From contig OX457061.1 of the NCBI GenBank assembly GCA_949752795.1, forward strand, positions 125,870,530 to 125,934,529: a stretch of DNA of 64,000 nucleotides, in the 5' to 3' direction. Under the pieces are notes generated by a model that made no database searches, was not told the DNA's origin, and saw nothing but the letters and a program-made list of their open reading frames with translations. Source of the DNA: Hyperoodon ampullatus (Eukaryota > Chordata > Mammalia > Artiodactyla > Ziphiidae). Positions within the stretch are counted from its first letter, which is position 1. Every line of letters begins with the position of its first letter. Shown here piece by piece: positions 32,567 through 45,122 of the stretch. The position numbers and the translations under genes were made by a program.

Positions 32567-35550
32567 GCAAGTACGCTCCTCAGATGGAAAACGTCATCCA
32601 TTTGATAACATTTCACATTTACTATTTTTCTTTGATAAACTATAACATTGAGTTTTAATCCCTTAAAAACACAAACACATACACACGGAAACACACTCAT
32701 CAAAACAAACAGAAACGAGAAAAACCCTCCATCTTCTCTCCAATGCTGAAAAGAAATTGCCATGGAGAGTACAGCTAGGACAAAGGCTGCCTCATTGGCT
32801 CCACGTGCAGGGTCTCTTCATAGGGTCTGCGTTCGTTCGAGCAGAACATCCCTCGTACATCCTCTTATTCTCTCCCCCCTCTCCCATTCCCAACCCGATT
32901 CCATTTTCAGTATTAGACTAAGCTTGAGCATTATGTCTTAAAGGGATAGAAGTGCCGTGTTGCCTAATTTGTACCTAGAAAGATTAGTAGATGTGCATCT
33001 GCACTTTCTGGTAAAAGTTTTCCAGACCTCTTATCTTTTCTCACTCTCTGTTTTAAAAATATGTAACCAATTTTTTTCTTATTAAGAGATTAGAACATTA
33101 TAGAAAATTTAGAAATGTAAGTAATCACATATCATTTTGTTATATTACTTTTCATATATGTAATTTTTACATATATGTAACTTCTTAACAAAATAGGATA
33201 TTATGCATACTCTTTTTGTAACCAGCTTTTCTATTTAGTACATATTATAAAATTATTACAAATATTATTTTTACAAAAACAGCATTTTGTCATATTGTCA
33301 AATATTCTCTCATATCCTTCTGAATGGCAACAAATTCCATTGTTCTGCTATATCATGCTTTCTTTAATCTGTTTTTATTGTTGGGCCTTTGGATTTCTAT
33401 TTTTGTTGTTGTTATAACCACGTTTGCTGTATCTTTGTTCATATCCACATTATTTCCATAAAATAAATTTCTGTAAGTGTAATTCAAAAAGGTATATTGT
33501 ATAATGTCTGATTTTCCTTCAAGAAACATTGTATAGTGCTATAAATAGTATGTGAGAGTTCATACTCTAAATAACACCAACTATTATCATTTACTTAAAA
33601 ATTGTGTGTTTAATGAATGAGTAATGGTATCAACTCTTTAAAGTTTATCTTTCTGTTTTTACCAGTGAGTTGAACATTTTTCATATATTTAACTCTGCAT
33701 ATGAATGAATTACCTGAATTCTCTTGTCCTTAACTGTTTTTAAAATATGTTTTAAATGAAAAAATGATTTTCAGTTTTATTTTCCAGATGGATCTGTTTT
33801 TACTTTGTGGAGTATTTTCTTATGATTTTCTTAAATGTAGAGACTGCTAAATTCTCTCACTTATCTGATAGCATTCAGATTTTCAAAGGTATAAACTTAG
33901 TGTATCCTTGGTGGGCAGAAAAGGATCACCGTATGATTCATGTACTTACTTTTGTCGTAAAGGTGTATAGCTGTCTTTATCCCAGAGCTTTTTAATAACT
34001 TACTGCTGTCTATAAAAGTTAATGGACTTTTAACTGAATAATACATTTGATTACTTGATTTCCTTTCATGACCTTAGTTCAGCCTTAGTAGTTCTGTAGA
34101 AGTACTTATTCTGGACTTACTCACAGCAAAGCAGATTTCATGTAGAGGGAGGGGACAAGAAAAATCTCTGGAAAATCAAAGCAGTCTATAGCCATTTAAG
34201 GCAAGGACAGAAAGCCATGCCTGCCTATCCCATAAATTTCTGAGATCATGAGAGTTCATCACTGTGCCAAAATAGTAAATAATCAGCGTTCATAATGGTG
34301 GCTTTGAATCATGAAGAAAAGGTGAAAACTATTTATAAGCGTTTATATAATCTGTTTACTAAAATGGGATAATTTAACCTCCTACAGAGATTTTTGTTAA
34401 AAGTTATTTTTTTTTAAAATGTTAAGTCATACTACTTCTGTCCTTTTTTTTATTAAAGGAAATCCTTCTTGAGCTTTGGATCCTAACCTCCCTCACCTTC
34501 TTAAAGAAGTCACTCCTTTACTTTTGCCCTCCAGCCTGCGTCATGAACATCTTTCTCTGTGGTGGGTTATTCCCACAGGACACCTGCTCTAACAGGTCCC
34601 ATCATAAATGGCAAACTTCCCGTAAGCACACGTCCTCCCCCGCTCCCACCCCACTTCTCTTTGTTGTATTTTTGCAGTGTCCCCGCCACTCACTTCCCAG
34701 TACATCCCAGTGTGGTTGTCAGCCCACTTCTCCACTGAAGCTGCTCTTGCCAAAATCACCAATGACCAGTACGTTATCAAGTTCCCTGTACCTTTTTCTC
34801 TCAGCTTTCTTGACTTTCCTTTCAACAGAGTTGATATACACCTTCTTTTATAATCATTTTATCTGGAGGCATCCTGCGTATCGTACTTTCCTGGTTTTCC
34901 TCTGCATTCATTGTCCCTCTCCGGTTTCCTTTGCTGCAGCCACTCCTACTAACAGATCTCCTTAAAAGAGTATAGATTCTTCTGTCGTTGGGTGAATTGT
35001 TCTGTAAATGTCAAGAATTAAGTCCAGTGGTGTTGCTCATGTTTTCTTTATCTTGACTGATTTTTTTGTTCTACATTAACTATTAGTTGCTGAGAAAAGA
35101 AGATTGAAATTTTTAACTATACTTGCATAACTATCTATTTCTCCTTTCATTTCTGTCAACTTTTGCTCCATGTATTTTGAAGCTCTGTTATTGAGTGAGT
35201 AAGAATTTAGTATTGTTCTGTCTTCTGGGTGAATCAATACATTTATTGTTATGAAGTGTCACTCTGGAATAGTGTTGTTCAAGTCTTCTGTATCCTTTTT
35301 CTTTTCCTTCTACTTGTTTATCAATTACTGGGAAAGTACTGTTGACAGTTCCAGTCCAGTTGAATGTAAATTAATAATATGTCTTCTTTATAAATTGACC
35401 CCTTTATCATTATGAAATGACTCACTTTATCCCTGATCCTGTCACCTTGTTCTGAAATCTACTTTGCCTGGTTTTAACATAACCATTCTAGCTTTCTTAT
35501 GCTTAGTGTGTATATGGTATATACTTTTACATCCTTTACTTTTTTTTTTT

Positions 35551-35838
35551 TTAATACATTTATTTATTTATTTTTGGCTGCATTGGGTCTTTGTTGCTGC
35601 GTTCAGGCTTTCTCTAGTTGTGGCGAGTGGGGGCTACTGTTTGTTGTGGTACTCGGGCTTCTCATTGCGGTGCCTTCTCTTGTTGCGGAGCACGGGCTCT
35701 CAGCGTGCGGGCTTCAGTAGTTGTGGCACATGGTCTTAGTTGCTCCACGGCATGTGGAGTCTTCCCGGACCAGGGCTTGAACCCGTGTCCCCTGCATTAG
35801 CAGGCGGATTCCTAACCACTGCGCCACCAGGGAAGTCC
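35551..35838 (-). mobile_element. CHR-1-type SINE nested in the tail of another SINE
   Basis: An antisense copy flanked by TAC plus 11 T at 35537-35550 and 35839-35852. It therefore inserted into the poly-T tail of the SINE to its right. Confidence 0.88.
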
Positions 35839-35841
35839 TAC

Positions 35842-35852
<11 letters not shown>

Positions 35853-35872
<20 letters not shown>

Positions 35873-36219
35873 TTTCTTAATTAATTTATTTACTTTTGGC
35901 TGCGTTGGGTCTTTGTTGCTGCACACGGGCTTTCTCTAGTTGCGGCAAGTGGGGGCTACTCTCCATTGTGGTGCGCGGGCTTCTCATTGCAGTGGCTTCT
36001 CTTGTTGCAGAGCACGGGCTCTAGGCGTGTGGGCTTCAGTAGTTGTGGCATGTGGGCTCAGTAGTTGTGGCTCGCAGGCTCTAGAGCATAGGCTTAGTAG
36101 TTGTAGCGCACGGGCTTAGTTGCTCCGCGGCATGTGGGGTCTCCCCAGATCAGGATTCAAACCCGTGTCCCCTTCATTGGCAGGCAGATTCTTAACCACT
36201 GCACCACCAGGGAAGTCCC
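35853..36219 (-). mobile_element. CHR-1-type long SINE (outer element)
   Basis: A long antisense copy whose own duplication TACATCCTTTACTTTT lies at 35528-35543 and 36220-36235. The left duplication is separated from the body by the nested SINE. Confidence 0.9.
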
Positions 36220-38689
36220 TACATCCTTTACTTTTAATCAAACTTATTTCATATAGACTTCTTGTAGTTGTCATATAGTTGAGTCTTGCTTTTTAACATT
36301 CTGACAGTCTTTTAATTAAAGTGGTTAGACTATTTATATTTAGTGTAATCTTCAATATATTATCATTATGATTGAGTTTAAACATCATTTTGCTATTTGT
36401 TTTCTATTTGTCTCATTACTTCTTTCATTCCTTTTTTACTTTTATTTTCCCTTTTGGATTGAGTATTGTTAGTATTTTATTTAATCTCTACTATTTGCTT
36501 ATAAAGTAGACTTTAAAAAATATTTAATTGTCATTCTCAGTTTTCAGTATACATCTTTAGTTTATCCTGGTCTGCCTTCAAATATTGTACCATGTCGCGA
36601 ATAGCATCAGAGCCTTACAACAGTACATTTCCATTCCCCTGCTCTTGCGTATCCTTTGTGTAATTGTTGCCATGTGTTTTATTTCTGCATGTATTATAAA
36701 TTCCACAATACATTTCTATTGTTTTTGCTTTCAACATTCAATTATCCTTCACAGAAAGTAAAAATTGAGAAAGGAAGTCTTTTATATTTACATATTAACC
36801 GTTTCTAACATTCTTCATCCCTTTGTGTAGACTTCGAATTTTTATCTGGTATTATTTTTCTACCACTTTAAGAACTTCTCTAACACTTCTTGAGTCACTG
36901 TTGGTGATGATTTTCTTTTAGCTTTTGTTTATTTAAAAACATTTTAATTTCACTTTCAATTTGAAAGGGTATTTCTACTAGATCTAGACTTAAATTGTCT
37001 TCTGGGCTGCACTGTTTCTGACAAGACACACCATAAATATAGTGGCAGCTTTCATAAGGCAATTGTAACAGAGTGACTTAATAAAATTGAGAGTGTAACA
37101 CATAACTGAAGATTATTGAAGGTAAATTTGTAATAGGTCAGGATGAAAATAGTGTAAAGGTGAGAGTAGAGTGGAAGACTGATCTCTATGAAAACTGGAG
37201 GCTTTATTTTCTTGTTATAGCAAATGCAGAGTGGGGGAAAGTAAATAGTAATGCACAGTTCACAAATGACACAAGTGCCTTAACTGTCTTCTTTTGATGT
37301 GCTAAAATATCAATTCTTAGAAAATGTCCGTAATGTTTGCCTTTGGTAAGTGTTCATAATTTTTTAATGTTTTAAGTCCATTTTTCGCCTTGTTTCTGGG
37401 TTGAAGTGAGCAGGTATTTGTAGAAGCTATTTTGAGGGTGTAGTGTTACAGTTGAATTGCAGTAAGCAGAAGCTAAATAAATGTGCTCATCATAAACTAT
37501 TTTATAGTAGAGCCAGAGGATTACTAACACATGATTTTATATTAAAAATACTACAGATGAAAAACTGAGTTGATGGAATTAAGTAGAATTTCATGTGAAG
37601 TTCTATCAGTGCAGCTACTACTAAATTCATTCATTCTTTATGTGGTTGTCTTCATTTTTGAGAAAAAATAGAACCAACAGTGAGAGACCTAAAGGAACTG
37701 CATTTTTTAAAATGTTTTAAGGTTTTCTAAAACATTGGTTTCCTGTTTGATTTATAATGGTACCAAATGCTAGCTGCATAAATAATCTACAAAAAATTTT
37801 GGAAAAAATTAGTCTGACTATAAATGAAGTAAGATCTCAGGCAGCATGTTCTGGATTAATAGCTATTTTTAGGAGGGTTTCTTTCTATTAATGTCAGAAC
37901 TATAGAATATTATTTAAACAATATGAAAGAAATCTAGTAGACTCAGAATTACAGAACTGGAAGTGTTCTTATATAAAATTCTTCTTATGAAGATGAATAT
38001 CCTGTCTAAAACTTTAGCAGTCTGTCAGGGAAGACTGTGAACATTAGGATTTTAAATATAGGACCTTTGGGAACTGTTGGATTGTTGGGTGTGTAAACCC
38101 ATTCCCAGAGGTACAGACCACTTGAAATTTCTTTCTAACCTTATTATTTTATGTTAGGTGATGAAGTTTATTTTAATTAATGATAGGAATAAACTAGAAT
38201 TGAGATGATTTTACCAGGGCTAAAATTTATCTCAGCCTAAAAAATACTGCATCCTTTTGTGTAGTCCCCTTGTATTTAGGTGTATAATGTGTATGTGCTA
38301 TTTATTTTTATCGATTAGCATGTACCTGGGTAAACTGTTAGTGGCTGCATATTTTGCATACCCCAGGTTTATAATACATGTGGCTCAAACCATTAAAATA
38401 ACAAACAAGTCAAGCGTAATTTCTGCTGACAGTACCATTGTTAAGTGCTTTAACCAGGCAGTGTATCTGCACCATCTTGTAGCGCATCACCATTTTTTTT
38501 TCTCTTGAGTGCTGTGATATGTAAATTACGTTCAAATAATAGTCTATTCCTTTTTATTCTCAGAAACAGATTGTACCAATAAAATTGGCCAAGTATATAC
38601 ATTTTCATTAATGTGCCAAACATTGTGTGTTCTGCACAGTCTCCCATTTGGTGCTGGGCTCTTATCGGGGCCTTAGGAGTCACGTTTCA

Positions 38690-39260
38690 GATCTTACCAA
38701 CCCCTTTAGGGTTGACCAGCCCTGAGACTGACTTCTGTAGATGTGTGTGCCGTAGCCCTGTCTGTCCGTCACGTTCCGACTGTGGAAAGGGTGCTGGACA
38801 GAGGCTATTCCTGTTATCCTGGTCTTACCCAATGCAGTTTACGTTTCAAGCACCTCCGCCGTGTTGTGCTGTCTCATCTCGGTGTGCTGGGCTCTTCCTC
38901 ACCCTGCTGCTCCAGGTGCTGTCAGTGTGAACTTGGAGGTGCCTATCTTCCCAGCCGTCCTTTCTGGTGGGAAAGGCGCTCGCTGCTCGCAGTCCGCTGC
39001 TTGCAGTCCGCTGCTCAGGGAGGCCCCAGTGGGCTCTTCTTTGCACTAACTGGAGGCCCTGCTCTAAGCTGTTGGCCACCCAGCATCTGCTAGGGCAAAG
39101 GGACACTAAGGGCCACCAGTTGTGTGGGGTGCTGCTTAGCCAAGCTTGGGCAAAAATACCCGGAGCGCGTTGGACGTCGAGAAGTGAGAGGAAGACTCAG
39201 GAGGGGTGTTGTGGCTGAGGGGTGGCAGGGCCTGACCCAGCTCCAGCTCCCTCCATGTGC
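38690..39260. other. GC-rich intronic island, unassigned
   Basis: It is markedly more GC- and CpG-rich than its surroundings, with a short direct repeat 'cagtccgctgct' at about 38988-39014. No repeat family or exon recognised. Open frames of 105 and 116 codons have no recognisable motif. Confidence 0.4.
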
Positions 39261-39547
39261 ACACCCCAGATAAACACCCTCCCTACCTTTTAAAGTCCAC
39301 TTCACATTGAAACCCAAGCAGAACTCGCAAGCTTACTTTCATCACTGAAAAAATACTGAGCTGCAGTTCAAGAGACGTAGGTTCTCAGCCTAGGCAAGTC
39401 GCCCCTGAAGCTTCTAGCTTTAAATGGATGATCGATGTGTATATATAAATAACAAAATTATTATTAGCTCCAATTTTCTAATTTTTTCTCTCGTTTTAAT
39501 TTTCTCACTGCCTCACTCCTAATAAGATATCGGTTGCCTTTTTATAG

Positions 39548-39699
39548 ATGTTGAGGACATGTTCACTTCCAGACCTCTCAAAGCTGTTCAGAACACTGAT
39601 GGATGTCCCCATTGTTGGAGATGGACGTCAGGACACTCTTGAAATGGATGAAATGGAAGATGAGCATGTTAAGGAAGGACCTTCCGACTCTGAGGACAT
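39548..39699 (+). CDS. NEK1: NEK1 coding exon
   Basis: The 152-bp exon after 'cctttttatag' enters in phase 0 and exits in phase 2 (GAC AT|gtgagc). It encodes [21 protein letters not shown] followed by acidic sequence ending EGPSDSED. This block is strongly conserved in vertebrate NEK1 and begins the C-terminal part of the protein. The leading ATG is an internal Met codon, not a start. Confidence 0.95.
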
Positions 39700-40188
39700 G
39701 TGAGCATGATGACATTCATAGATACCGACGCTAACAGGAGTTCTGAATTTACACATGTTCTAGAGATGGCGACTCACCCACAGTTTTCAGACATGATCTG
39801 TAGCTGACCTTGCACTCCTCCTTCAACTTTTTACAATGTATTTTAAAGTACAGTCAAGTAAACTTTGATATGTGTGTCTGCCTCTAAATACTGAAACTTA
39901 ATGTCACTTGAGGAATGTAAGGACAGGGTCACCATTGTGTTCTCTGTCTTACTGGCCACTGAGCACCCATCACAACGCTTGATGTGGCTGGTGCTTAATT
40001 GAGTGAACCTCAGCAGGATAGTGACTGTTTGGTAGTGTGATGCCACATGGTACAGGGATTGCAGTGGGGAACTGAAGGACTCACTACTCTACTCTTCCCC
40101 AGGAAGATGCCAGAAAGCTCCATCCACATCTGTCTCCTGCCGGCTGTGATTTCAAAACCATGGCAGTGGGGAGTTAGCAGGTGGAATA

Positions 40189-40208
40189 GTGTGTGTGTGT
40201 GTGTGTGT
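40189..40208 (+). repeat. (GT)10 microsatellite
   Basis: A perfect GT run followed by an impure 'atgtgtgcgcacatg' continuation. Confidence 0.9.
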
Positions 40209-40742
40209 ATGTGTGCGCACATGCTCACATGTGAGTTCTGCACTCAACTGCCTTCACAAAATTCCCTTCTTATTAATGCCTGAGGAATCTAGAATCCCAG
40301 AGGAAAATTTAACCAACACTCCTGAAACAGCTGGGAATTGGCAGCTCCTTAGACAGTAATACCCCTTCACCTTCCTTGATATCAGTCAGCCTTCTCAGCC
40401 CATCCAACAAATGTTACAGACTTTTTGGGGAAATAAAACCAGAGTGTTCAAAAAGTGTATTCAAGTCACTGGGAAAATAGGTTGCAAAATGCTATAATTT
40501 TTATGATTTATTTTTTGATTTGTTTGAATTTAAGTTTCTCCTTTTTATCTCTGCCTTTCAGTAGAAACAATGCGTGTTTTGATCTAATTGAAAGCATGAT
40601 ATCAGTCTCATGATTTTTCTCCCTCTAGTTCTTGAGCTGGGCACTGCATCTGGTGCATTTTATTTTCTGTTTTTGTTTTTCTTAAGGCTTGCCCTTTCTT
40701 TTTAAATTTCTAGCCAAACTTTATCTTTCAAAGGTTGACTTT

Positions 40743-40862
40743 TGAGTCCTCTGGCTGTCCAGCAGTTAGGACCCCATGCTCTCACTGCCGAGGGCCCGGG
40801 TTCAACCCCTAGTCGGGGAGCTAAGATCCCACAAGCCACGCAGTGTGGCCAAAAAAATAAAT
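40743..40862 (+). mobile_element. Short tRNA-derived SINE (sense)
   Basis: A tRNA-like head 'cctctggctgtccagcagttagg...gggttcaacccctagtcggggagctaagatccc' ends with an A-rich tail. The duplication AAAGGTTGACTTT lies at 40730-40742 and 40863-40875. It is related to the 19790 copy rather than to CHR-2. Confidence 0.88.
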
Positions 40863-42732
40863 AAAGGTTGACTTTTTTTTTCCCCCATAGAGTTCTGTAG
40901 CTTTTTGCTGGTGCCCTCAAAATTTGGAGGAAAAGTTACCTTTTTATCCTTGCTGCTTCTGCTTGGCTGTGGTCATTAAGCACTTTACGTTGTATTTTTA
41001 TTAAGCCTGTTGGATAACAGGACAACATTTCAGCACCTCTCTGGTTGACAAAATCCTTGGTAACAGTTTTTTCCTCAGAGTTTTTATAAGTCATCAGTTT
41101 TTATGAGTGAATATAGCTTATTTGTGGCTTATATTCTTTTAATTACTAGTTGATGACAGAATTTTATTTTAAAATTTAAGTTAGAAGCTTTTAATGTTAT
41201 TTTTCAAATTTGAAAAGTAAGTTTTTTTTCAAGTAAGTTACTTCATATGCATATAGGGAAATTTCACTTGACATTTTTCTTTGGAAAATATGCATTTTTT
41301 TGATCCAAACTTTACTTATGGTCATATAATAAAACCTACTAAAAAGAAAATTCAGGACCAGGGTTTAAAGTACCTGAGTCAATTTTCTGAGTGCTCATTT
41401 CATAAAAAATCTTAACCCTCTTACACTTTTCTTACACTGGCATGGTTAGCAGCCCACTTGCTTTAATACCATCTGTCGTGGAAACTAATTCCTCTACAGG
41501 AAGATTTTACCAACAGGCTAACGCCTAGTCACGTAGCAATGGTACCTAGCAGATGTGCGTGGTATGTAAGTCTGGTAATTAAATATTAAGCTAAATGCGC
41601 CTAGAAGGATGATCCAAAAGATTAGACACTATCCTTCTCATTCTAATTAGATGATGTTTGCTTTTCTTTAACTGCTGCAAAGTCAAAGTGTAGGAGTTTG
41701 TATACATATGTACAAAATAAAGATATTTCTACATTAAAAATTATTTTTCTGTTAATGAAAATTTTGTATGAGGTCTCACATAATAATATTTATGCTTTAG
41801 TTCTTCAGTAAGTATTTGTTTATTCAGTTAGAGTCTAAACTTTAAGAAAGGGCTTCATCAGCCTTGTGTTCTGCTTAATATCGCTTTCCCACTATTGAAA
41901 TCCTCACTGTGGGTCCCTAATCTTTCAGAGGACTTTATGTATCTAAAACTCGAATTAACTGTTAGTCTACAAGTTCTTCCATTTGCGTGCCCCAGGGAGA
42001 AAGAAGCAGCTCCTCGGGGGAATGGAGCTGCTGAGTATGCTTCTTGTGTCTTGTAGACATGGTCGGAAGGCCTAAATCTCAGTCTCATTTTTGTCATTTA
42101 TTGACCATGTGGCCTTGACAAGTCACTTGAGCACCTTGATTCATAGTTTCCATGTTTCTAAAGTGAGTTTTGTATGGATAAAATTTAAATAGTAGGATAA
42201 ACAGCTTTAATAACTAAGGTATTATATGAATGTAAGATATTGCATGCATAAATCAATTCATTTCAGCATCTGTAATTGCACAAAAGTAGAATTAATACTC
42301 TGGGCAGTGCCTGGAGGGCAAGACCCCCGCAGTTAGGCTAGTGCCCAGCTGTCGCACATCCACACCAAGATTTTGCTGAACCTTCAAAACTACATGAAAG
42401 AAAAATATTTAGTCTGGCTCTTCAATATTGAAACATTCTTTCAAAACTTAAGGAATTAATAATGTTGATAGTTACATGATTCTCTCTGACAAATCAGGAC
42501 CATTTTATACAAGTCATCTTCGGTCGTATGTATTCCAGAAGATGTGTCGTGTGCTTTATTTATCAATTGTGTGAATCCTCATTTCCTTTGTTTAAAACTA
42601 TGTGTTTTTTCAGATTTCTTTTTACCCACAACGAGTACTTTTAGGTAGAAAGGAGCACATGTATATTGAGTTGAAGTAAAATTTCAGAAAGGTAAAGTTT
42701 TGGTAACGTTCCATTTAATTTGTAATTCTCAG

Positions 42733-42941
42733 TGTGTTTGAAGAGGCTGACACAGACTTACAAGAGCTTCAGGCCTCCATGGAGCAGCTGCTGCGGGAGC
42801 AGCCTGGGGAGGACTACAGCGAGGAGGAGGGGTCGGGCCTGAAGACCAGCGACGCGGAGCAGGCCGCCAATGGCACGGACGCGGGCGATGAGGACGAGAG
42901 CCCTAGCAGCGAGAGCGCGCTCAACGAGGAGTGGCACTCGG
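42733..42941 (+). CDS. NEK1: NEK1 coding exon (acidic segment)
   Basis: The 209-bp exon after 'aattctcag' enters in phase 2 and exits in phase 1 (TCG G|gtgcgt). It encodes [20 protein letters not shown], then [13 protein letters not shown] and, near the end, [14 protein letters not shown]. The first part is a predicted amphipathic helix, and the rest is very acidic. The exon is noticeably GC-rich (ctgctgcgggagcagcctgggg) compared with its AT-rich introns and with other exons. Two residues in its middle differ from my recollection of the human sequence without altering its character. Confidence 0.96.
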
Positions 42942-43633
42942 GTGCGTGGTGGCCCACACTGCAAGCAGAGTGTCTCTGTCTGGCCTCCGACCCGAGCCCT
43001 TTCCAGCCTTAAGTGAGGCTGAAGCCTGCTCTGCTTCGCTGACTTGCGTTCACTCTCTCTTTTCACACAGTCTGCATACATAGTTGTCCCATTTCTTTTC
43101 CACTAAAGTATGGAAATGCTTTTTTGAAGCGTTTTTATCCTGTTATCCTCCACTTCTTGACTTATTTTCCTAGTAATAAAGATAGTAACGTAGTTTTCTT
43201 AACCCTTTATGTTTTACAAAGGGCTTCCACATACCGTGCTTAACCAGCAGGGTTAAACTGAAAGAGTTTTTAAAACCTTGACACTTTTTAAAAATTTTTT
43301 GGTTTGGAAACAGTTCTTTGTTCATATCATTGACCCTAAGATGCATAGAAAATTTGTGTATTTAAATAACGATTTATTTGAGGAGAAGAGGTAATGTGAA
43401 AAAGAATGATTCTGCATTCATTTTTCTTTTACTAGAATTTTTCAAATTACCTTGGGCATGTATATGACATATAACATATAAAGCATTTATAATACTTTTT
43501 AAGTGCCTTCCAAGTTTTATGATATACATCTTAGGTCATCTGTATGCTCGTTCATGTTTTGCCCCATGTTTAATATCAAGTTTTTAAAAATAGAGTTGGT
43601 TGCCTCAGTGCAGAACATATGGGTATGCTTTTT

Positions 43634-43664
<31 letters not shown>

Positions 43665-43963
43665 GCTAAATTCAGTGACATCTCTTGGAATAGTTTTTAT
43701 TCTAACCTGACTCACTGTTTATGTCTATAAAAGAAAAGATTTCTAAAGTAACATTCCTGTTAAGACAAATTTATATATACATACATTGATTACCTATATA
43801 AATGACAAGTATTATAGTGACAGAAACTTTATATTGAATGTACAAGTAGTCTATCTCAATGACAATATTTACATGTCACAGGATTTTAATCACTTATGGT
43901 AAGAATTATTTTATTCAGTCTTTTAAATCATAAAATGTCTTCTTTTTTATTTATGTTTTTTAG
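42942..43963. other. NEK1 intron with a 38-bp poly-T
   Basis: 1.0 kb, AT-rich. The T-run at 43636-43673 is immediately followed by AG and could act as a decoy acceptor 290 bp before the true one. No mobile element body is attached to it. Confidence 0.7.
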
Positions 43964-44094
43964 ATAACAGTGATGGTGAGATAACTAGTGAATGTGAATA
44001 CGACAGTGTCTTTAATCATTTAGAGGAACTAAGGCTTCACCTAGAGCAGGAAATAGGCTTCGAAAAGTTCTTCGAGGCTTACGAGAAAATAAAA
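43964..44094 (+). CDS. NEK1: NEK1 coding exon, CFAP410-binding domain
   Basis: The 131-bp exon after 'ttatgttttttag' enters in phase 1 and ends in phase 0 (ATA AAA|gtgagt). It encodes [20 protein letters not shown] and then [20 protein letters not shown]. The second half forms the first helices of the C-terminal domain that binds CFAP410 (C21orf2), a partner in ciliary and DNA-repair roles. The domain assignment is from established knowledge of human NEK1. Conservation here is very high. Confidence 0.96.
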
Positions 44095-44267
44095 GTGAGT
44101 AATATGTCACTTAAAACATCTAATTTTGAAATATGCTCTGTTTGAGTTACTAGTGAAATGTCAGTGATTTTTATTGGTCAGTAGACCCATTATAAATAAT
44201 AAACAAAGTCTCTAATTAGAGGAGGTTAACATTCAAATATTAACTTATATTTGGAAATTTGGTATAG

Positions 44268-44400
44268 GCTGTTCATGAAGATGAAGATGAAAATATTGAG
44301 ATTTGTTCAACAATAGTTCAGAATCTTTTGGGAAGTGAACATCAGCATCTTTATTCCAAGATTCTTCATTTAGTTATGGCAGATGGAGCCTATCAAGAAG
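44268..44400 (+). CDS. NEK1: NEK1 coding exon, C-terminal helices
   Basis: The 133-bp exon lies after a short 173-bp intron, with acceptor 'ttggtatag', entry phase 0 and exit G|gtaaga in phase 1. It encodes [19 protein letters not shown] and [13 protein letters not shown]. These complete the helical C-terminal interaction domain. The next and last exon is nearly 9 kb downstream. Confidence 0.96.
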
Positions 44401-44524
44401 GTAAGATTTCCTCACATCCTTATATTTTAAATAAATGTGCAAAAACTAAAATGACAAATGTAAATTGATGAGCTTATATCACATGCATTTTGGTGAAATC
44501 TGTATTGGAATTATATGTAGTACT

Positions 44525-44733
44525 GTTTTGTTTTTTTTTTTGCGGTATGTGGGCCTCTCACTGTTGTGGCCTCTCCCGTTGCGGAGCACAGGCTCCGGAC
44601 GCACAGGCTCAGCGGCCATGGCTCACGGGCCTAGCCGCTCCGCGGCATGTGGGATCTTCCCGGACCGGGGCACGAACCCGTTTCCCCTGCATCGGCAGGC
44701 GGACTCTCAACCACTGCGCCACCAGGGAAGCCC
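44525..44733 (-). mobile_element. CHR-2-type SINE
   Basis: A complete antisense copy near the CHR-2 consensus seen elsewhere in the window. The duplication ATATGTAGTACT lies at 44513-44524 and 44734-44745. Confidence 0.94.
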
Positions 44734-45122
44734 ATATGTAGTACTTTTAAGCAATTAACTGTGTCCTTCTCTTTGACTGATTCTGGCATAAGCTTTTATT
44801 GGCTTAAGTTTTTTAAGTCAATATTTTAATTTAATTTGCAAGTAGCATTTTGAATGAGATTTTTAAAAACCCTCCTTATTGGACAGCTCTAGAAATTAGA
44901 ATACTTTTCTATTAAGGAGGCAGAATTAAATTTTTAGACACATACGTAAAATTTCTCCTAACTAGAACCAAATGTAATCTCTTCTGTTGAGAGTAAGTAG
45001 AGTTCATCTACAGTGATTTGAGGGTAAACCATTTTTATATTTGGAAAATATTTACCAATAGAATCACTCAGAATGTGTTAGGACTTTATTAAAAGTTATT
45101 AAAGTTAAAAATGTTTTTCCCC

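Larger units (their letters stand above)
34985..37020 (-). repeat. Old L1 (ORF2 5' part into ORF1), antisense
   Basis: 'tttaatattgttctg...tgtatcctttttctt' and, right of the SINEs, 'agtcttttaattaaagtggttagactatttatatttagtgtaat' are L1 antisense landmarks. Diverged, with no open frame. Confidence 0.7.
32567..39547. other. NEK1 GC-AG intron, 7 kb
   Basis: It holds AT-rich unassigned sequence (32567-34440), a diverged repeat-like block (34440-34980), old antisense L1 (34985-37020) with two nested CHR-1 SINEs, then largely unassigned intron with a GC-rich island at about 38690-39260. No further exon is supported. Confidence 0.7.
39700..42732. other. NEK1 intron with one SINE and a (GT)n
   Basis: 3.0 kb. 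It holds a (GT)10 run at 40189-40208 and a sense SINE at 40743-40862. The remainder shows no recognisable gene or repeat. An A/T-rich stretch at 41100-41800 is plain intron. Confidence 0.6.

Noticed and set aside
32571..32572. GT donor four bases past the GC donor
   Set aside because: It would shift the frame and bring a stop early in the next exon, losing the conserved NEK1 C-terminus.
40743..40862. tRNA gene
   Set aside because: The tRNA-like head belongs to a SINE with an A-tail and target-site duplication, not a functional tRNA.
42758..43081. 107-codon antisense frame over a NEK1 exon
   Set aside because: A shadow of the GC-rich coding exon on the other strand.
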